Positions 5,745 through 7,136 of a stretch of 7,136 bases of DNA are shown here, in pieces. Source of the stretch: Chloroflexota bacterium (lineage in GTDB: Bacteria; Chloroflexota; Anaerolineae; Anaerolineales; Villigracilaceae); the NCBI GenBank assembly GCA_021812905.1, contig JAKAMM010000084.1, forward strand, positions 1 through 7,136, in the 5' to 3' direction. Made by a program: the position numbers and the translations under genes. Below the pieces are notes generated by a model. It saw only the letters and a program-made list of their open reading frames with translations, made no database searches and was not told the origin of the DNA. The first letter of the stretch is position 1. Each line of letters starts with the position of its first letter.

Positions 5745-7136
5745 TAGAACAGAGCCATGACGGCTTTGTTAATGACGTCCAGGATCCACGCGGGCCAAAT
5801 GCCGATGACCAAAATCAAAGTCATCAACGGAGCCATGACAAGAACTTCACGCGTGTTGATCTCTGTCAGTTTATGTTCGTCATGCACCCAATGTTCGTTC
5901 AATGGGCCATGCAAAACTTTCTTGATGCCCTTCAAGATGTATGCGCCGGTGAAGAGTAGACCAAGCATCGAAATCGCCGTGAAAACAGGCAACACCGGGA
6001 AGGAACCTCGTACCACCAAAAACTCGGAAACGAAGCCGTTAAGTCCGGGCAGGCCAAGCGAGGCCATGCTGGTAAAGATCAGGATGCCGCCATAGATCGG
6101 GACGAGCGGGAACAGTCCGCCGAATTCCTCAAGGTTGCGAGTGTGTGTCCGTTCGTAAATCACGCCGACCAGGAAGAACATGCCGGCTGCCGAAAGTCCG
6201 TGATTGAACATTTGCAGGATGGCGCCATCCATAGCGATGCGGGCGTCGCTCGTGCCCGCGGCGAAAGCGGCTGCCGCTATACCGAGCACTACAAAGCCCA
6301 TGTGATTGACCGATGAATACGCCACGAGTCGTTTGAAATCTTTCTGGCCGTAAGCGGCAAATGCGCCGAAGACAATCGCGGCGGTGGCAAGCAAAGCAAG
6401 ATATCCCGCGTAATTATGCGATTCGACTGGATACAACGGCAGGACGAGTCTCAAAAATCCGTACGCGCCGAGTTTGAGCAAAACACCAGCCAGAAGCATC
6501 GAGCCAGCGGTCGGTGCTTCGGTATGCGCGTCGGGCAGCCAAGTATGGAAAGGCCAAATCGGAACTTTGATCGCAAATGCTACAACGAAGGCCCAGAACG
6601 CAACGGTCTTGACCGTTTCAATCGGAAAGCCGAGCAAATAGCCCTGGGCTGAGTTCCAGTTTGCAGTAATGGTGGCTAGGTCAAAGGTCCCAAAAAGAGA
6701 ACCGAGCAACTGGATGCCGAGCAAAAGTCCGAGCGAGCCGCCCATGGTATAGATCATGAACTTCATGGAAGCGTAGTCTTTGTTGGCGCTTCCCCACTGA
6801 TTGATGAGGAAGTACATCGGGACGAGGCCAATTTCCCAGAAGACGAAAAAGATCAGCAAGTCCATCGCCATGAAGACGCCCAACATGCCGGTCTCCAAAA
6901 AGAGGAAGAGCATCATGTATGGCTTGACTCGGTCGGTCACACTGAGGGATGCAAGGATGGCAAGCGGCGTCAGCAGCGTTGTGAGAAGAACCATCGTCAG
7001 GGATAAACCGTCCACGCCGAGATGAAGCGACGAGTTGATGGCTTGATACCAGACATATTTTTCTTCGAACTGAAAGCCGGTCGCGCCGGACTTGAATTGA
7101 GTCCACAAAAAGACGGAGAGCGCGAACGGAACCAGA
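5744..7136 (-). CDS. nuoM: NADH-quinone oxidoreductase subunit M (canonical; N-terminus beyond right edge)
   Basis: The visible 463 residues are a standard NuoM, the middle antiporter-like proton pump of complex I. The frame stays open to the window edge (LVPFALSVFLWTQF), so the TTG near 7108 is an internal codon and the true start lies to the right; about 30-45 residues are probably missing. All four key charged residues are present: TM5 Glu in FWEIGLVPMYFLI (codon 6833-6835), TM7 Lys in AIKVPIWPFHTW (6566-6568), TM8 Lys in LLKLGAYGF (6473-6475) and TM12 Glu in GFVSEFLVV (6023-6025). The family motif LPDAHTEAPTAGS follows TM7. The second nuoM begins 10 bases or fewer after its stop, so the genes are co-transcribed. 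By usual gene order nuoL should lie just beyond the right edge. Confidence 0.95.
   Translation of the reverse strand, partial: LVPFALSVFLWTQFKSGATGFQFEEKYVWYQAINSSLHLGVDGLSLTMVLLTTLLTPLAILASLSVTDRVKPYMMLFLFLETGMLGVFMAMDLLIFFVFWEIGLVPMYFLINQWGSANKDYASMKFMIYTMGGSLGLLLGIQLLGSLFGTFDLATITANWNSAQGYLLGFPIETVKTVAFWAFVVAFAIKVPIWPFHTWLPDAHTEAPTAGSMLLAGVLLKLGAYGFLRLVLPLYPVESHNYAGYLALLATAAIVFGAFAAYGQKDFKRLVAYSSVNHMGFVVLGIAAAAFAAGTSDARIAMDGAILQMFNHGLSAAGMFFLVGVIYERTHTRNLEEFGGLFPLVPIYGGILIFTSMASLGLPGLNGFVSEFLVVRGSFPVLPVFTAISMLGLLFTGAYILKGIKKVLHGPLNEHWVHDEHKLTEINTREVLVMAPLMTLILVIGIWPAWILDVINKAVMALF

Noticed and set aside
4222..7136. Recent tandem duplication of nuoM
   Set aside because: The two proteins differ through most of their length, including key motifs, so this is an old paralog pair rather than a recent duplication or assembly repeat.

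Overview
All genes in this window lie on the minus strand, so transcription runs from right to left. The content is respiratory and energy-conserving: the distal end of a complex I (NADH:quinone oxidoreductase) operon, a short ATP synthase F0 operon, and the start of a cell-wall gene. The protein sequences, the fused b/delta-type ATP synthase subunit, the tandem nuoM genes and the nearby murE suggest a Chloroflexota bacterium, most likely Anaerolineae. This assignment is an inference from sequence feel and gene order; no database search was possible.

Layout in transcription order. (1) 7136-5744: nuoM, cut by the right edge, with all four expected membrane charged residues. (2) 5733-4222: a second, divergent nuoM that lacks the conserved TM7 lysine. 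(3) 4222-2774: nuoN, whose ATG overlaps the preceding TAA. (4) 2762-2711: tandem hairpins and a T-run that end the nuo operon. (5) 2679-2671: an extended -10 promoter lying almost on the start codon of the next gene. (6) 2662-2390: a small AtpZ/AtpI-type membrane protein. (7) 2381-1407: atpB (a subunit). (8) 1364-1125: atpE (c subunit). (9) 1110-376: a fused subunit made of b plus only the C-terminal domain of delta. (10) 356-318: a strong intrinsic terminator. (11) 288-1: the N-terminal part of murE, cut by the left edge.

The nuo genes encode antiporter-like proton-pumping subunits of the complex I membrane arm. Two nuoM genes next to nuoN match the gene order of the 2M type of complex I, which carries an extra pump. 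The adjacent operon encodes the proton channel and rotor of ATP synthase, which uses the gradient that complex I builds. The atp operon ends after the b-delta gene: no F1 genes (alpha, gamma, beta, epsilon) follow, and the next gene is murE. F1 must therefore be encoded elsewhere.

The points most worth checking are the missing TM7 lysine in the second NuoM, the tandem nuoM arrangement, the b-delta fusion without the delta N-terminal domain, and the F0/F1 split. I saw no RNA genes, mobile elements, CRISPR arrays or notable repeats. There is no gene-free stretch over 300 bases; the two larger gaps (289-375 and 2663-2773) hold terminators and a promoter.
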